8,357 nucleotides of DNA, from assembly GCA_016178125.1 (NCBI GenBank), contig JACOTV010000037.1, forward strand, positions 1-8,357, written 5' to 3'. The translations under genes and the position numbers were made by a program. Position 1 is the stretch's first letter, and the number at the start of each line of letters is the position of its first letter. The notes under the pieces are model-generated. The model was given only the letters and a program-made list of their open reading frames with translations. It was not told where the DNA came from and made no database searches. Shown one piece after another: positions 6,426-8,357 of this stretch. The DNA is from Candidatus Microgenomates bacterium. GTDB lineage: Bacteria > Patescibacteriota > Microgenomatia > UBA1406 > GWC2-37-13.

Positions 6426-6836
6426 TTAATAGTCGATTTCTTGGGTGTCAGGGTGTGCCGGGAATAACCGCTTTTCTTCGGCAAACATTTGCTGAAGCGC
6501 CGGCTTGTTAACATATATAATCATATCCCCTTGTGCGATATTCTCAAGCTGATTCTTCTTGAGAAAGTCCTGGACGATTTGATCGGCAAACCGCGTCTTC
6601 TTATAAATAAAGAATTTTTTTAGTAGTCGCGAATACGCGATGTCGACGTTTGCATTCTGAATGGGGAGCTGGGTCTTCATGACCTTGTCGAGTTTAACGT
6701 TGGGGGACTGGTCAAACGGAACGGTGGCCTCAGGTGACTTGGGCGGATTTCGATTATATGAAATATATGCAGCAATCAGAACAATTACGATAAATGCTGC
6801 TGCGAATATAGCGAACTTAGTATATTTGGGATTCAT
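6426..6836 (-). CDS. Small membrane-anchored protein with one 'LP' domain
   Basis: A 136-aa protein of unknown function. The ATG at 6836 is chosen over an earlier one at 6944: it sits 4 nt after the stop of the carboxypeptidase-like gene and is followed at once by a basic N-terminus and a strong membrane helix (about 8-25), whereas the longer reading would overlap the upstream gene by 100 nt. After a Pro-rich linker, residues 52-111 match the unit found twice in the 225-aa protein: MKTQLPIQNANVDIAYS, then FFIY, then a helix VQDFLKKNQLENI, then the strand MIIYVNK. The C-terminus is polar. The bulk probably lies outside the membrane. No catalytic motif is seen; an accessory or scaffold role in the same envelope complex is a guess from context. 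Confidence 0.82.
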   Translation of the reverse strand: MNPKYTKFAIFAAAFIVIVLIAAYISYNRNPPKSPEATVPFDQSPNVKLDKVMKTQLPIQNANVDIAYSRLLKKFFIYKKTRFADQIVQDFLKKNQLENIAQGDMIIYVNKPALQQMFAEEKRLFPAHPDTQEIDY

Positions 6837-6840
6837 ACCG

Positions 6841-7542
6841 TTAACTGCCGTTGACCGACCAATGCCAGCTTTCGGCGGGCAAATTATAGTAATTGTATTT
6901 TGCAGCGTTTGCGACCATCCAGTTGAAACAGGCGTCTCCCGCACGCATCGTATCGCCTCCGCAGGTGAAGTCTATTGCGGTGCCGCGCTCGTGATTTGAG
7001 GTCCCCGGGCGAGCCGTTGGCGGAGAGCATTCTCCCGAGGGGCGCTGATAGATATCGTAATCGGTCGTACCGCAATTCTGCCTGCGAAGCGCGATCTGTT
7101 CCTGGGGATCGCGCCAGCCGCTGCCGCTTATGTCGAGTCCTGCGGCCTGGGCTGCCGCAAGTAAGGCTTCGGTATTTGCGGCCATGCTGGTATGCACGCG
7201 AATTCCCCGAACAAGAACGGTTTGGTCAATAGTCACGGGCCCATCGGGGGTGCCGGTTACCGGGCCACCTGGTGCAGGAGGAGTATTGCCACCTGTGGTG
7301 GTGGTTGCCGATCCCGACGCTCCTGCCTGGGGTAGATCGACTTGGGTGAAGGTTTTTATTATATTGGGAAGCACGTCGATGTATTTACTGTCTTCTAAGT
7401 CGGGGGGGCCTTGTTGGGTTTGTTCTTGGGCGTTTACCGGAGCACTTGCGGCAATAGCTGCGCGTTTAGGAGTCGTGGTAAGGGCGATCGTCGAAACAAT
7501 GGCAAAGGCAAGCATTGCAGCGACCGTTACTGCCGTTTTCAT
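6841..7542 (-). CDS. Membrane-anchored D-alanyl-D-alanine carboxypeptidase-like protein (M15/VanY type)
   Basis: Predicted zinc peptidase trimming the terminal D-Ala of peptidoglycan stem peptides, or an endopeptidase of the same clan. In the 233-aa product, SNHERGTAIDF (182-192) is the M15B SxHxxGxAxD motif (ligands H184, D191), ESWHW (224-228) supplies catalytic E224 and ligand H227, and GSGWRDPQEQ (140-149) is the upstream Arg motif. The protein ends only five residues after WHW, so the catalytic domain is compact but complete. The N-terminus has a membrane helix (about 4-21), a linker, the motif VLPNIIKTFTQVDLP at 57-71, then a Gly/Pro/Thr linker. Motif and residue numbers match those of the M74-like protein exactly. 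Four cysteines lie in the catalytic part. The ATG at 7542 is preferred to 7605 because it starts the membrane helix and follows the upstream TGA by one nt, a typical coupled junction. Exact substrate preference (carboxy- or endopeptidase) cannot be told. Confidence 0.9.
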   Translation of the reverse strand: MKTAVTVAAMLAFAIVSTIALTTTPKRAAIAASAPVNAQEQTQQGPPDLEDSKYIDVLPNIIKTFTQVDLPQAGASGSATTTTGGNTPPAPGGPVTGTPDGPVTIDQTVLVRGIRVHTSMAANTEALLAAAQAAGLDISGSGWRDPQEQIALRRQNCGTTDYDIYQRPSGECSPPTARPGTSNHERGTAIDFTCGGDTMRAGDACFNWMVANAAKYNYYNLPAESWHWSVNGS

Positions 7543-7543
7543 A

Positions 7544-8158
7544 TCACTTAGACGAGAGCCATTCCACGGCACGGTCTTGCGAGAATTTCTTATCGCTCCA
7601 CACAACTAATATGCGCGCCGAGTCGGCTTGTTTTGACCGAATCCAGGTGATCGCATTGGTTACTCCTTCGAGAAAGGCCCGTTTTTCGACTTCATATTGT
7701 GGATCATTTTTGGGGACATTGAAGTCGACCCCGAACACATCGATCTGGAGCGTCCACGGGTGAGGTTGCTGGGAAAGCGCTCCCATGTGAACGGTGATTT
7801 CACGTTTATTCTCGAGAGTCAGCGTTGACGAGTAAGGCAGAAACGGGCCGAGTTTACGAATTTCGGTCTCTGACTGTTTGGTAACGGCTGCATTCGCATC
7901 AATACCGCTTCCCGTTTGAGGAGCATGAGTGGGTGCAGTATTTGCGGCCTTGGGAAGTGCCGGTGCTATCGTTGTGCGAATGGCGTCGGAGCCGGTGCGG
8001 ATAGTCTGTATGGTTTGTGTCGGGCTTATTCCGCCCGGCTGCCCAGGGGGCGCCTGTTGCGTTCTCAAAAGCGTTATTACACTGACAAGACCCACGAGCA
8101 TACCTAACAGGGTGAGCGCGATCATGGTGACGACTTTATTATTTGGTTGTTGTTCCAT
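7544..8158 (-). CDS. Membrane-anchored protein of unknown function
   Basis: A 204-aa protein I do not recognise. It has one N-terminal membrane helix (about 9-31), then a long low-complexity Pro/Ala/Thr/Gln linker (33-95), then a compact domain (about 100-204). The domain opens with KLGPFLPYSSTLTLE, has a strand WTLQIDVFGVDF (135-146), a helix with AITWIRSK and a final strand ARILVVWSD (181-189). This order of LP segment, strands, helix and hydrophobic strand resembles the 'LP' units of the 225- and 136-aa neighbours, but with an insertion, so the relation is tentative. Topology suggests the domain sits outside the membrane on a flexible stalk. It lies 4 nt after the preceding stop and 1 nt before the carboxypeptidase-like start, in the coupled operon. 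No catalytic residues are evident. Confidence 0.85.
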   Translation of the reverse strand: MEQQPNNKVVTMIALTLLGMLVGLVSVITLLRTQQAPPGQPGGISPTQTIQTIRTGSDAIRTTIAPALPKAANTAPTHAPQTGSGIDANAAVTKQSETEIRKLGPFLPYSSTLTLENKREITVHMGALSQQPHPWTLQIDVFGVDFNVPKNDPQYEVEKRAFLEGVTNAITWIRSKQADSARILVVWSDKKFSQDRAVEWLSSK

Positions 8159-8162
8159 AAGA

Positions 8163-8357
8163 CTACTGTGGAGTCACAGGCGCCGGTGCGGTGGCCGTTG
8201 CGCCTGGTAATGTTTTTGCAACACTTTGAATTGCTTGTGCGATAGTTAACACACCAAGACGGCTGTCTTCGCGGGGCGGACTACACTTCACTCCGTCACT
8301 ACAATATATAACATACATAGTTGCGTGTTTAGTATCGAACTTGTTCATAGGGTATGG
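8163..8357 (-). CDS. C-terminal part of an unknown protein, 5'-partial
   Basis: The frame is open to the right edge, so this is probably the tail of a longer gene; an ATG at 8348 would give a 61-aa protein. It has a short strand-like stretch (ATMYVIYCSDG), two cysteines about ten residues apart, a weakly helical region and an Ala/Pro/Thr-rich tail (ATATAPAPVTPQ). Unlike the other genes here it has no N-terminal membrane helix, which favours a truncated view of a larger protein. Its TAG lies 4 nt before the next start, so it belongs to the same operon. I cannot suggest a function. Confidence 0.6.
   Translation of the reverse strand, partial: PYPMNKFDTKHATMYVIYCSDGVKCSPPREDSRLGVLTIAQAIQSVAKTLPGATATAPAPVTPQ

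Noticed and set aside
6836..6944. 36-residue N-terminal extension of the 136-aa protein
   Set aside because: It would overlap the carboxypeptidase-like gene, including its ESWHW codons, and put polar sequence before the membrane helix; the ATG at 6836, 4 nt after the stop, fits the operon pattern.
7543..7605. 21-residue N-terminal extension of the M15-like protein
   Set aside because: It overlaps the upstream gene and would place a polar segment before the membrane helix; with the ATG at 7542 the shared motif falls at the same residues as in the M74-like protein.
1..8357. UGA-as-glycine code (Gracilibacteria/Absconditabacteria)
   Set aside because: Long frames run without internal TGA, and TGA ends the 204- and 225-aa genes right at tight operon junctions, so the standard bacterial code fits.
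1..8357. Mobile elements, CRISPR arrays, tRNA or rRNA genes
   Set aside because: No transposase or integrase motifs, no terminal inverted repeats, no regularly spaced repeats and no cloverleaf-like segments were seen.

Overview
The window looks like part of a Patescibacteria (CPR) genome, most probably Saccharibacteria or a close relative. The inference rests on protein character: a two-helix pilin-like C-terminus with a loop of the TSQGNPEKV type ending in an IGVDIL-x-IPGF motif, and a VirB6/TrbL-like membrane protein with the core motif FRVKINPQTVV. Both are typical of the type IV secretion/pilus-like loci of these small epibiotic bacteria. The lineage call comes from memory of these families, not from a search. 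Genes read cleanly in the standard bacterial code; TAA, TGA and TAG all serve as stops.

Layout. The left part is on the + strand. It holds the 3' end of a soluble, helical protein of unknown function with a C-terminal hydrophobic helix (2-1213), then a 43-nt gap with a promoter, then a 553-residue secreted cysteine-rich protein whose C-terminus is a VirB2/TrbC-like pilin module (1257-2918). A 183-nt gap between converging genes (2919-3101) holds an imperfect direct repeat and a weak terminator for the minus-strand genes. The rest is on the - strand. Reading from the right edge leftward it holds: the tail of an unknown protein, a membrane-anchored protein of 204 aa, an M15-type D,D-carboxypeptidase-like protein (233 aa), a small anchored protein (136 aa), an M74/MepA-type murein endopeptidase-like protein (293 aa), an anchored protein with two copies of a small domain (225 aa), and a VirB6-like polytopic protein (4821-3102). 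The VirB6-like gene is split by a one-base frame change near 3541. Gaps between the first six are only 1-6 nt, so they look like one translationally coupled operon. The VirB6-like gene has its own TTGACA-N18-TACAAT promoter.

Working model (inference). The pilin-like protein and VirB6-like channel belong to a type IV secretion or pilus-like machine. Two different zinc peptidases are tethered to the outer face of the membrane through near-identical N-terminal modules and would cut peptidoglycan around the machine or in a host cell. The other small anchored proteins, at least two of which share a small 'LP...' domain, would be accessory or scaffold subunits. The two clearest promoters put the -10 box 6-8 nt before the ATG, and no start has a clear Shine-Dalgarno sequence. 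This suggests leaderless first genes, with coupling inside the operon.
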